Part shown: positions 8,234 to 16,150 of the stretch, piece after piece | Position numbering within the stretch: the stretch's first letter is position 1 | How the letters are laid out: each line of letters starts with the position of its first letter | NCBI RefSeq assembly: GCF_001425005.1 | Contig: NZ_LMDB01000012.1 | Coordinates: 901,407 to 965,406, forward strand | Source of the DNA: Duganella sp. Root336D2 | GTDB taxonomy: Bacteria; Pseudomonadota; Gammaproteobacteria; Burkholderiales; Burkholderiaceae_D | Reading direction: 5' to 3' | Length of the DNA stretch: 64,000 nt | Translations under genes and position numbers: made by a program | Notes under the pieces: generated by a model | What the model saw: the letters and a program-made list of their open reading frames with translations, nothing else | What the model was told of the DNA's origin: nothing | Databases searched by the model: none

Positions 8234-8359
8234 GAAACTGTCAGGGGGACATCGCAGATGGCGCAAATTCCCGTTATTTCATGGGCTTGCGGCGGGAATT
8301 TCACACACTCCGCAAATACAACAGTACACTTGGAGGGCGATTTGGCTTCACCTAAGAGA

Positions 8360-8389
8360 TTGAATTGAGTGGGCTGCCCCTGTTACACT
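8360..8389 (+). promoter_or_regulatory. Predicted sigma-70 promoter of cheZ-cheA
   Basis: TTGAAT (8360-8365), 18-bp spacer, TACACT (8384-8389). It lies about 90 nt before the cheZ start. I saw no good sigma-28 site. Confidence 0.5.
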
Positions 8390-8477
8390 CGCGTGAGTGC
8401 CTTGTTTATTGCCGAGCGTCAAATGTGACACTTTTTTCGGCAGCGGGAACTTTGAAAATTATGGAGAAGCAGGAATT

Positions 8478-9323
8478 ATGACCGACGCCGCTGATGATTT
8501 CGATGCATTATTTGAAGAAGTATCTGCGCAACGGGCGAATGCGCCTGCACCGGCTCCAGCTGCTGCTCCGGCGGCTGCGGCATCCGATTCGGGCGATTCG
8601 GATGACCTGGAAAGCCTGTTTGAATCCGTAGCCGCCTCGGGCAAAGCGCCGGCACCGGCCGCAGCGCTGGCGCCGGCACCAGCGCCTGCCGCAGCGGGCG
8701 AAGCGCCGGCAGAAGGCGGCGAGCATGCGGAAGGCATGTTCGAGCGCCTGGGCGGCATCGTGCGCCTGCTGCACGATTCGCTGCGCGAACTCGGTTACGA
8801 CAAGGCCCTGACCGAAGCGTCGACCCAGATCGTGGACGCGCAAGACCGCCTCGAATACGTCGCTTCGCTGACCGAGCAGGCTGCCAACAAGGTGCTGAAT
8901 ACCCTGGACGACGGCATGCCGGCACAGGAGGTGCTGTCCAAGCAAGCCAAGGATATGGAAGAGCGCTGGGCGGACCTGTTTGCGGGCAAGCTGAGCATTG
9001 AGGACTTCAAGGCGCTGGCGGGCGATTCGCGCGCCTTTGCCACCAAGGTAGCGCAAGCAACGGAGGCGGAAAAAGCCCGCCTGCTGGAAATCATGATGGC
9101 CCAGGACTTCCAGGACATCACCGGCCAGCTGATCAAGAAGGTCGTTGCCATTACCAAGAAGGTCGAAACCGAATTGGCGCAGCTGTTGAAAGACAATGCG
9201 CCGGCTGAGGTGCGCGAGAAGATTGCGCAGAAAGAGGTGTCGCTGATGTCGGGTCCATCCGTTCCATCGGAAGCCCTGAATCAGGACAGCGTCGATGACC
9301 TGCTTGCCGACCTGGGGTTCTAA
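8478..9323 (+). CDS. cheZ: CheY-P phosphatase CheZ
   Basis: Dephosphorylates CheY-P in chemotaxis. The N-terminal ~80 residues are Ala/Pro-rich linker with two short acidic helices (DFDALFEEV and DLESLFESV). The four-helix-bundle core contains RLEYVASLTEQAANKVLNTL and the catalytic segment AQDFQDITGQLIKKV, with D203 and Q207 matching the catalytic Asp143/Gln147 of the E. coli protein. The C-terminal CheY-binding peptide is SVDDLLADLGF. The start was placed at MTDAADD because GGAGAAGCAGGAA precedes it; the longer frame lacks such a site. At 281 residues it is longer than E. coli CheZ owing to the N-terminal linker. Its stop overlaps the cheA start (TAATG). Confidence 0.92.
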   Translation: MTDAADDFDALFEEVSAQRANAPAPAPAAAPAAAASDSGDSDDLESLFESVAASGKAPAPAAALAPAPAPAAAGEAPAEGGEHAEGMFERLGGIVRLLHDSLRELGYDKALTEASTQIVDAQDRLEYVASLTEQAANKVLNTLDDGMPAQEVLSKQAKDMEERWADLFAGKLSIEDFKALAGDSRAFATKVAQATEAEKARLLEIMMAQDFQDITGQLIKKVVAITKKVETELAQLLKDNAPAEVREKIAQKEVSLMSGPSVPSEALNQDSVDDLLADLGF

Positions 9324-11191
9324 TGGATGATATGCTCAAGGAGTTCGTTGTCGAGGCCATGGACCTGGCCGTCAACGTCGAAGAGCACCTGTTGCGCCTC
9401 GAACGTGACCCCGACAACAAGGAAACGCTGAACGCGGTTTTCCGTTCCTTCCACACCATCAAGGGTGGCGCCGGCTTCATGAACCTGGGCGCCATGGTCT
9501 CGGCATGCCATTTGACCGAGAACCTGTTTGATGCCCTGCGCACTGGCGCCGCGCCCGTTACCCCGCTGTCGATTGAAGCGGCGCTGCAGGCCTCGGGCTT
9601 CGTGGCCGACCAGCTGTCCGAACTGAATAACGGTACCGCGCCCGACGCGCTGGCGCCGATGCCGGCCGACCTGGAAGCGATCCTGAAGGAAGCCATCGAA
9701 GGCAAGAAGACTTCCAGCAAGCCGGCGGCCAAGCCTGCGCCCGCCGCGCCAGCGCCGGCTGCGGCGCCGGTCGCCGCAGCGCCACCTGCTGCCGGCGCCG
9801 CGCCATCGGCCGACGGCCTGGACTGGGAAGGCATGTACGAAGCGGTAGTGCCGCCTGGTACTTACGTGCGTCCCGCGGTGGATGCGCGCGCCGAAGGCGT
9901 GGCTGCGGCTCATGCTGCCGCCGAAGGTACTCCGGCGGCGGTGCATGCACCGGCCGCCGAGGCGAAAGAGCGCCCGGCCGCGGAAGCCAAGCCGGTCTCC
10001 GCACCGGCCAAGGAAGAATCGATCCGTATCGATGCCGTCAAGCTGGACGCGCTGCTGGAAGTGGCCGGTGAATCCGTGCAGGCTGCCAACCAGGCCGCGG
10101 TACTGCTGGAGCGCCTGCAGCAATTCAAGTTCGAAGGCCAGGCAGCGACGCTGATGTCGGCCCTGACCGAAACCCTGGAACGTGCTTCGCGCTATTCCAC
10201 CGAACTGCAGCGCGCCACCCTGGCGACCCGCATGCAGCCGGTCGGCCGCCTGTTCCAGAAATTCCCGCGCCTGGTGCGCGAACTGGCGAAAGACCTGGGC
10301 AAGGAAGTCGAGCTGACCATCGAAGGCGCGGAAACCGAAGTTGACCGCGTGGTGGTGGACAGCCTGTACGACCCGCTGGTGCACATGCTGCGCAATGCGC
10401 TGGACCATGGCGTGGAAGGGCCGGAGGCCCGCATGGCCATCGGCAAGCCGCCTAAAGCCTATATTTCCCTGAAGGCGTGGCAGGAAGCCAACTCGGTCAT
10501 GATCGTGCTGCAGGACGACGGCAAGGGCATGGACCCGGCAGCGCTGAAGCGCAAGGCCGGCGAGAAAGGCCTGATTTCGCCAAGCGCCAACCTGACCGAC
10601 GACGAGTGCTACCAGCTGGTATTCCTGCCGGGCTTCTCGACCAAGGAAGTGGCATCCTCGGTCTCCGGCCGCGGCGTCGGCATGGACGTGGTGAAGACCG
10701 CAGTGGAAAAGAACCGCGGCGCAATCCATATCGAATCGGCACTGGGCAAGGGCACCAAGTTCGCCATCCGCCTGCCGATCGAGCTGTCGATCGTGCCGAC
10801 CATGCTGGTCTCCACCTCGGGTGCGCTGCTGGCGCTGCCGATGGCGGTGGTCGAGCGCGTGGTCGAACTGCCGGAAACCTTCATGGAAGTGGGCGGCGCG
10901 CCGGTCCTGAAAGACCAGGGTCGTCCGCTGCCGGTACGTTCGCTGGCCGATGCGCTGGGCTACGAGCCATGCTCGGAACGCGTGGGCATCGTGGTGAACT
11001 CGCCGCAGCCTTACATCCTGGCCGTGTCGGCCGTGGATGGCACCGCCGACCTGGTCATCAAGCCGATGACCGCCTTGTCGGTGGACGGCATTACCGGCAC
11101 CGCACGTTCCGCCGAGGGCGACCTGGTCCTAGTAGTTGGCCTATCGTTCCTGATGGACGGCTGCAGGGGAAGTGTAAGGATGGCGGCGTAA
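9323..11191 (+). CDS. cheA: Chemotaxis histidine kinase CheA (no CheY-binding P2 domain)
   Basis: Autophosphorylating kinase of chemotaxis arrays. Domains: P1/Hpt (1-115) with phosphoacceptor H44 in [11 protein letters not shown]; an Ala/Pro-rich linker (about 130-240) where a P2 domain would normally lie; P3 dimerisation (about 245-310); P4 HATPase (about 315-480) with [22 protein letters not shown] and GRGVGMDVV; and a P5 CheW-like domain to the end. It is 622 residues, starting within the cheZ stop codon, so the two are translationally coupled. No cheW, cheY, cheR, cheB or receptor gene follows, so the partners are encoded elsewhere. A strong terminator follows. Confidence 0.92.
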   Translation: MDDMLKEFVVEAMDLAVNVEEHLLRLERDPDNKETLNAVFRSFHTIKGGAGFMNLGAMVSACHLTENLFDALRTGAAPVTPLSIEAALQASGFVADQLSELNNGTAPDALAPMPADLEAILKEAIEGKKTSSKPAAKPAPAAPAPAAAPVAAAPPAAGAAPSADGLDWEGMYEAVVPPGTYVRPAVDARAEGVAAAHAAAEGTPAAVHAPAAEAKERPAAEAKPVSAPAKEESIRIDAVKLDALLEVAGESVQAANQAAVLLERLQQFKFEGQAATLMSALTETLERASRYSTELQRATLATRMQPVGRLFQKFPRLVRELAKDLGKEVELTIEGAETEVDRVVVDSLYDPLVHMLRNALDHGVEGPEARMAIGKPPKAYISLKAWQEANSVMIVLQDDGKGMDPAALKRKAGEKGLISPSANLTDDECYQLVFLPGFSTKEVASSVSGRGVGMDVVKTAVEKNRGAIHIESALGKGTKFAIRLPIELSIVPTMLVSTSGALLALPMAVVERVVELPETFMEVGGAPVLKDQGRPLPVRSLADALGYEPCSERVGIVVNSPQPYILAVSAVDGTADLVIKPMTALSVDGITGTARSAEGDLVLVVGLSFLMDGCRGSVRMAA

Positions 11192-11220
11192 AGCCTCCTC
11201 CAAAAAATACAGAAAACACC

Positions 11221-11258
11221 AGCCTGCAGCCTCCCACAAAGGGGCTGCAGGCTTTTTT
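11221..11258 (+). terminator. Terminator of cheZ-cheA
   Basis: AGCCTGCAGCC pairs with GGCTGCAGGCT, followed by a run of T. It lies 30 nt after the cheA stop. Confidence 0.9.
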
Positions 11259-11361
11259 ACGCCCCAACGACGAAAAAGGACCTTTTCTGGTATGGTCGTT
11301 GGGGATGGCGCCATACGCCAAAAACTACGCGAAATTGCTCACGAGGCGGAAAACAGCTGGG

Positions 11362-11389
11362 TTTTGCATTGCACAAAATATGGCATAAT
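11362..11389 (+). promoter_or_regulatory. Possible leuC promoter
   Basis: CATAAT (11384-11389) has a weak -35 TTTTGC 16 bp upstream. It is placed about 30 nt before the leuC start. No leader peptide rich in Leu codons was seen. Confidence 0.4.
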
Positions 11390-11417
11390 CAAACGGATCA
11401 CCTTATCAGGCAGCATC

Positions 11418-12818
11418 ATGAAAACGCTTTACGACAAACTCTGGGAATCCCACGTAGTACGCACTGAGGAAGATGGCACGGCCCTGCTGTACATCGACCG
11501 CCACCTGGTACATGAAGTCACCAGCCCGCAGGCATTCGACGGCCTGCGCAGCGCCGGGCGCCAGCCATGGCGCCTGTCGGCCAACCTGGCGGTGGCCGAC
11601 CATAACGTTCCGACCACGGACCGTTCGCACGGCATCGAGGATCCCACCTCGCGCCTGCAGGTGGAAACCCTGGACCAGAACACCAAGTCGGTCGGCATGA
11701 CCTACTTCCATATGAACGACAAGCGCCAGGGCATCGTGCACGTGATCGGCCCGGAGCAGGGCGCGACCCTGCCGGGCATGACCGTGGTGTGCGGCGACTC
11801 GCATACTTCGACCCACGGCGCGTTCGGCGCGCTGGCGCACGGCATCGGCACGTCCGAAGTGGAGCACGTGCTGGCGACGCAGACCCTGCTGGCCAAGAAA
11901 TCCAAGGCCATGCTGGTGCAGGTGGACGGCGTGCTGCCGGCCGGGGTGACCGCCAAGGACATCGTGCTGGCCGTGATCGGCAGGATCGGCACCGCGGGCG
12001 GCACCGGCTACGCGATCGAATTCGCCGGCTCGGCGATCCGTTCGCTGTCGATGGAGGGCCGCATGACGGTCTGTAATATGGCGATCGAAGCGGGCGCGCG
12101 CGCCGGCATGGTCGCGGTGGACGACACTACCATCAACTACGTCAAGGGCCGTCCCTATTCGCCGGCAGGCCCGCAGTGGGAGCAGGCGGTGGCGTACTGG
12201 CGCACCCTGCATTCCGACCCGGGCGCCAAATTCGACTTCGTCGTCACGCTGGACGCGGCGCAGATCCAGCCGCAGGTGACCTGGGGCACTTCGCCAGAGC
12301 AGGTGACCTCGATCGACGGCCGCGTGCCCGATCCGGACCAGGAGAAAGACCCGGTCAAGCGCGACGCCATGGAAAAAGCCCTGGTGTACATGAACCTGAC
12401 GCCGAATACCCGCATCGAAGACATCCGCATCGACAAGGTCTTTATCGGCTCCTGCACCAACTCGCGCATCGAAGACTTGCGCGCCGCCGCCGCCGTGGTG
12501 CGCGGCAAGCAGCGCGCTTCGAACGTGAAGCTGGCAATGGTGGTGCCGGGCTCCGGCCTGGTGAAGGAGCAGGCCGAGCGCGAGGGGCTGGACGCGATCT
12601 TCAAGGCCGCCGGCTTTGAATGGCGCGAGCCGGGCTGTTCGATGTGCCTGGCCATGAACGCCGACCGGCTCGATCCGGGCGAGCGCTGCGCTTCCACCTC
12701 CAATCGTAATTTCGAAGGTCGCCAAGGCCAAGGCGGGCGTACCCACCTGGTATCGCCTGCCATGGCGGCGGCAGCCGGTATCGCCGGCCATTTCGTGGAT
12801 GTCCGATCCATCCGCTAA
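11418..12818 (+). CDS. leuC: 3-isopropylmalate dehydratase large subunit
   Basis: With LeuD it isomerises 2-isopropylmalate to 3-isopropylmalate in leucine synthesis. It is an aconitase-fold protein of 466 residues. The [4Fe-4S] ligands are visible in GSCTNSR and in GCSMCLAMN. Other hallmarks are [15 protein letters not shown] and the RNFEGRQG motif near the C-terminus. The start was chosen at [14 protein letters not shown], the usual family start, rather than an upstream in-frame codon. First gene of leuC-entericidin-leuD-leuB. Confidence 0.97.
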   Translation: MKTLYDKLWESHVVRTEEDGTALLYIDRHLVHEVTSPQAFDGLRSAGRQPWRLSANLAVADHNVPTTDRSHGIEDPTSRLQVETLDQNTKSVGMTYFHMNDKRQGIVHVIGPEQGATLPGMTVVCGDSHTSTHGAFGALAHGIGTSEVEHVLATQTLLAKKSKAMLVQVDGVLPAGVTAKDIVLAVIGRIGTAGGTGYAIEFAGSAIRSLSMEGRMTVCNMAIEAGARAGMVAVDDTTINYVKGRPYSPAGPQWEQAVAYWRTLHSDPGAKFDFVVTLDAAQIQPQVTWGTSPEQVTSIDGRVPDPDQEKDPVKRDAMEKALVYMNLTPNTRIEDIRIDKVFIGSCTNSRIEDLRAAAAVVRGKQRASNVKLAMVVPGSGLVKEQAEREGLDAIFKAAGFEWREPGCSMCLAMNADRLDPGERCASTSNRNFEGRQGQGGRTHLVSPAMAAAAGIAGHFVDVRSIR

Positions 12819-12840
12819 CAACAACCAGCAAGAGTCCAAA

Positions 12841-12960
12841 ATGAAAAAACTATTCGCTATCGCTATCTCCGCCATCATCCTGACCGGCTGCAACACCGTT
12901 GCCGGCATCGGCAAGGATGTGCAAAGGGCCGGGCAGGTTGTAGAAAGCGCCGGCAAATAA
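12841..12960 (+). CDS. Entericidin-type small lipoprotein
   Basis: A 39-residue lipoprotein. MKKLFAIAISAIILTGC is a lipoprotein signal with lipobox LTGC (Cys17 would be lipidated); the mature part NTVAGIGKDVQRAGQVVESA matches the entericidin A/B family. E. coli entericidins act as an antidote/toxin pair linked to lysis in stationary phase; whether that holds here is unknown. It is inserted in the leu operon 22 nt after leuC and 57 nt before leuD, a placement typical of betaproteobacteria. Confidence 0.85.
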   Translation: MKKLFAIAISAIILTGCNTVAGIGKDVQRAGQVVESAGK

Positions 12961-13017
12961 AAGCTGGACGGCAGCCGATGCCCCGCGCATTGCCTGCCGT
13001 CGCCAACGCAGAGAATC

Positions 13018-13665
13018 ATGGAAAAATTTACCGTCTATGAAGGTTTGGTAGCACCCCTTGACCGCGCCAACGTCGATACCGACGCGATCATCCCGAAGCA
13101 ATTCCTGAAGTCGATCCATCGCACCGGCTTTGGTCCCAACCTGTTCGACGAGTGGCGCTATCTTGACCACGGCGAACCGGGCGTGGACAACAGCAAGCGT
13201 CCGCTCAACCCGGACTTCGTGCTGAACCAGCAACGCTACCAGGGAGCTTCGATTCTCCTGGCCCGCAAGAATTTCGGCTGCGGCTCGTCGCGCGAACACG
13301 CGCCATGGGCGCTCGACCAGTACGGCTTCCGCGCCATCCTCGCGCCGAGTTTTGCAGACATCTTCTTCAACAACTGCTTCAAGAACGGCCTGCTGCCGGT
13401 CGTCCTTGGCGAAGCGCAGATCGATCATCTGTTCAATGAAGTCAAGGCCTTCCCGGGTTACCGCCTGGTGGTGGACCTTGAGCAGCAGCGCGTCAGCACC
13501 AGCGACGGTTCCGTCTCCTACCCATTCGAGATCGACGCCTTCCGCAAATACTGCCTGATGCATGGTCTCGACGACATCGGCCTGACCCTGCGCCATGCCG
13601 ACGAGATCCACGCGTTCGAAGAACGCCGCCTGGCAAGCCAGCCCTGGCTGGCCAACGTCATTTAA
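13018..13665 (+). CDS. leuD: 3-isopropylmalate dehydratase small subunit
   Basis: Swivel-domain partner of LeuC, 215 residues. The conserved segments [15 protein letters not shown], the catalytic loop [14 protein letters not shown] and [19 protein letters not shown] are intact. It lies between the entericidin gene and leuB (14 nt downstream) in the leucine operon. Confidence 0.97.
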   Translation: MEKFTVYEGLVAPLDRANVDTDAIIPKQFLKSIHRTGFGPNLFDEWRYLDHGEPGVDNSKRPLNPDFVLNQQRYQGASILLARKNFGCGSSREHAPWALDQYGFRAILAPSFADIFFNNCFKNGLLPVVLGEAQIDHLFNEVKAFPGYRLVVDLEQQRVSTSDGSVSYPFEIDAFRKYCLMHGLDDIGLTLRHADEIHAFEERRLASQPWLANVI

Positions 13666-13679
13666 CAGATAAGATCAAC

Positions 13680-14747
13680 ATGAAAATCGCAATCCTGCCG
13701 GGCGATGGCATCGGCCCGGAAATCGTCAGCCAGGCCGTCAAGGTCCTGCATGCGCTCGACGAAAAATTTGAGATGGAAACTGCGCCGGTCGGCGGCGCCG
13801 GCTACGAGGCCAAGGGCCACCCGCTACCGGAAGAAACCCTGGCGCTGGCCAAGGCGGCCGACGCCGTGCTGTTCGGCGCCGTGGGCGACTGGAAGTACGA
13901 CACGCTGGACCGTCCGCTGCGCCCGGAGCAGGCCATCCTCGGCCTGCGCAAGAACCTGGGCCTGTTCGGCAACCTGCGCCCGGCCATCCTGTACCCTGAG
14001 CTGGCCGGCGCTTCCACGCTGAAGCCGGAAGTGGTGTCGGGGCTGGACATCCTGATCGTGCGCGAGCTGACCGGCGACATCTATTTCGGCCAGCCGCGCG
14101 GCGTGCGCGAATGCCCGGATGGTCCGTTCAAGGGCCAGCGCGAAGGCTTCGACACCATGCGCTATGCGGAAGGCGAAATCCGCCGCATCGCCCACGTGGC
14201 GTTCCAGGCGGCGCAAAAGCGCGGCAAGCGCCTGACTTCCGTCGATAAGGCCAATGTGCTGGAGACTTTCCAGTTCTGGAAAGACATCGTCACCGACGTG
14301 CACAAGGAATATCCGGACGTGGCGCTGGACCATATGTACGTCGACAACGCCGCCATGCAACTGGTGCGCGCGCCGAAGAAGTTCGACGTCATCGTCACCG
14401 GCAATATGTTCGGCGATATCCTGTCGGACGCCGCAGCCATGCTGACCGGCTCGATCGGCATGCTGCCTTCGGCTTCGCTGGATGCCAACAACAAGGGCCT
14501 GTACGAACCGTCGCACGGCTCGGCTCCCGATATCGCGGGCAAGGGCATTGCCAACCCGCTGGCCACGATCCTGTCGGCTGCCATGATGCTGCGTTATTCG
14601 CTGGGCCGCGCAGAGCAGGCTGACCGCATCGAAACCGCTGTCAAGAAGGTCCTGGCACAGGGCCTGCGCACGCCGGACATCTACGAAGCTGGGACCACCA
14701 AGGTGGGCACTTCGCAGATGGGCGATGCAGTGGTCGCAGCACTTTAA
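13680..14747 (+). CDS. leuB: 3-isopropylmalate dehydrogenase
   Basis: Oxidatively decarboxylates 3-isopropylmalate with NAD+. It has 355 residues in the isocitrate/isopropylmalate dehydrogenase fold. Seen: [12 protein letters not shown] at the start, substrate-binding Arg residues in [30 protein letters not shown], the metal/NAD region [19 protein letters not shown] and [18 protein letters not shown]. Last leucine gene of the operon; asd follows after 26 nt. Confidence 0.97.
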   Translation: MKIAILPGDGIGPEIVSQAVKVLHALDEKFEMETAPVGGAGYEAKGHPLPEETLALAKAADAVLFGAVGDWKYDTLDRPLRPEQAILGLRKNLGLFGNLRPAILYPELAGASTLKPEVVSGLDILIVRELTGDIYFGQPRGVRECPDGPFKGQREGFDTMRYAEGEIRRIAHVAFQAAQKRGKRLTSVDKANVLETFQFWKDIVTDVHKEYPDVALDHMYVDNAAMQLVRAPKKFDVIVTGNMFGDILSDAAAMLTGSIGMLPSASLDANNKGLYEPSHGSAPDIAGKGIANPLATILSAAMMLRYSLGRAEQADRIETAVKKVLAQGLRTPDIYEAGTTKVGTSQMGDAVVAAL

Positions 14748-14773
14748 AGATTTCACATCCAAAGGAAAGCAAA

Positions 14774-15901
14774 ATGAAACTCGTAGGTCTGGTTGGTTGG
14801 CGCGGTATGGTCGGTTCGGTCCTGATGCAGCGCATGCAGGAAGAGGGCGACTTCGCCCATATCGAGCCGGTGTTCTTCTCCACTTCGAACACCGGCGGCG
14901 CTGCGCCGAAGATGGCGAAGAACGAGACTACCCTGAAAGACGCCACCAACATCGACGAACTGAAACGCTGCGAGATCATCATCTCCTGCCAGGGCGGCGA
15001 CTACACCACCGAGGTATTCCCGAAGCTGCGCGCAGCCGGCTGGAACGGCTACTGGATCGACGCCGCGTCGACCCTGCGCATGGACAAGGATGCCGTGATC
15101 GTGCTCGATCCGGTCAACCTGAACGTGATCAAGGACGCCATGGCCAAGGGCGTGAAGAACTTCATCGGCGGTAACTGCACCGTGTCCTGCATGCTGATGG
15201 GCCTGGGCGGCCTGTTCAAGCAGGACCTGGTGGAGTGGATGACTTCCATGACCTACCAGGCGGCATCGGGCGGCGGCGCGCAGCATATGCGCGAGCTGCT
15301 GACCCAGTACGGCACCATCAACGCCTCCGTCAAGCACCTGCTGGACAACCCGGCATCGGCCATTCTGGAAATCGACAAGCAGGTGCTGGCTACCCAGCAC
15401 GGCCTGTCGCCGGAAGAAACCAGGCAGTTCGGCGTACCGCTGGGCGGCAACCTGATTCCGTGGATCGACAAGGACCTGGGCAACGGCCAGTCGAAGGAAG
15501 AGTGGAAGGGCGGTGCCGAGACCAACAAGATCCTGGGCCGCGGCGAAGGCTTCTCCGCTTCCGCCATCCCGGTCGACGGCCTGTGCGTGCGTATCGGCGC
15601 GATGCGCTGCCACAGCCAGGCGCTGACCATCAAGCTGCGCCAGGATGTGCCGCTGGACGAGATCAACGACATCATCGCCAAGGACAACCAGTGGGTGAAG
15701 TTGGTACCGAACACGCGCGAAGCGTCGGTCAAGGAACTGACCCCGGCCGCCGTCACCGGCAGCCTGGCGATCCCGGTCGGCCGCGTGCGCAAGATGTCGA
15801 TGGGCGGCGACTACCTGTCGGCCTTCACTGTAGGCGACCAGCTGCTGTGGGGCGCTGCCGAGCCGCTGCGCCGCATGCTGCGCATCGTATTGGATAAATA
15901 A
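14774..15901 (+). CDS. asd: Aspartate-semialdehyde dehydrogenase
   Basis: Reduces aspartyl-4-phosphate to the semialdehyde used for Lys, Thr, Met and diaminopimelate. It has 375 residues and belongs to the gram-negative class. Seen: the NADP-binding start [18 protein letters not shown], catalytic Cys in [30 protein letters not shown], and the active-site His region [17 protein letters not shown]. It follows leuB by 26 nt and ends at a terminator. Confidence 0.97.
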   Translation: MKLVGLVGWRGMVGSVLMQRMQEEGDFAHIEPVFFSTSNTGGAAPKMAKNETTLKDATNIDELKRCEIIISCQGGDYTTEVFPKLRAAGWNGYWIDAASTLRMDKDAVIVLDPVNLNVIKDAMAKGVKNFIGGNCTVSCMLMGLGGLFKQDLVEWMTSMTYQAASGGGAQHMRELLTQYGTINASVKHLLDNPASAILEIDKQVLATQHGLSPEETRQFGVPLGGNLIPWIDKDLGNGQSKEEWKGGAETNKILGRGEGFSASAIPVDGLCVRIGAMRCHSQALTIKLRQDVPLDEINDIIAKDNQWVKLVPNTREASVKELTPAAVTGSLAIPVGRVRKMSMGGDYLSAFTVGDQLLWGAAEPLRRMLRIVLDK

Positions 15902-15959
15902 TCTGTTATTAATCAGCTAATAACTACTGAATAATAAACAAGATAAGAAGTATTTTCTA

Positions 15960-15995
15960 AAAGCCGGATTTCAAAGGAAATTCCGGCTTTTTTCT
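15960..15995 (+). terminator. Terminator of the leu-asd operon
   Basis: AAGCCGGA and TCCGGCTT form the stem, followed by six T. It is 59 nt after the asd stop. Confidence 0.85.
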
Positions 15996-16067
15996 TCGGG
16001 AGAAGAAATATTTTCGTCATGAACGAAACAGAATAGTTCCTTAACAGGGAGAATAGTGGGAGAATGC

Positions 16068-16096
16068 TTGCATGCTTTAAAGCATGATGTTATGTT
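16068..16096 (+). promoter_or_regulatory. fimV promoter with embedded 16-bp palindrome
   Basis: TTGCAT (16068-16073), 17-bp spacer, TATGTT (16091-16096). The perfect palindrome CATGCTTTAAAGCATG (16071-16086) overlaps the -35 element and spacer, an operator-like position. Confidence 0.55.
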
Positions 16097-16150
16097 GAGA
16101 CCTCTGGAAAAGTAACTTTGTTTCCACGTTAACCATTTTCCGTCCTCACT

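Larger units (their letters stand above)
8136..8477. other. Divergent intergenic region between usp and cheZ
   Basis: About 340 bp without a gene. It holds the Fnr box and inferred promoter for the stress gene on the left, and a sigma-70-like promoter for cheZA on the right. The middle (about 8240-8355) shows no further element that I can name. Confidence 0.7.

Noticed and set aside
8397..8477. Longer start for cheZ
   Set aside because: Lies next to the predicted transcription start and lacks a ribosome site; the later ATG has a strong one.
11292..11417. Upstream in-frame extension of leuC as a possible leader peptide
   Set aside because: No run of Leu codons and no attenuator-like hairpins; the extension crosses the promoter.
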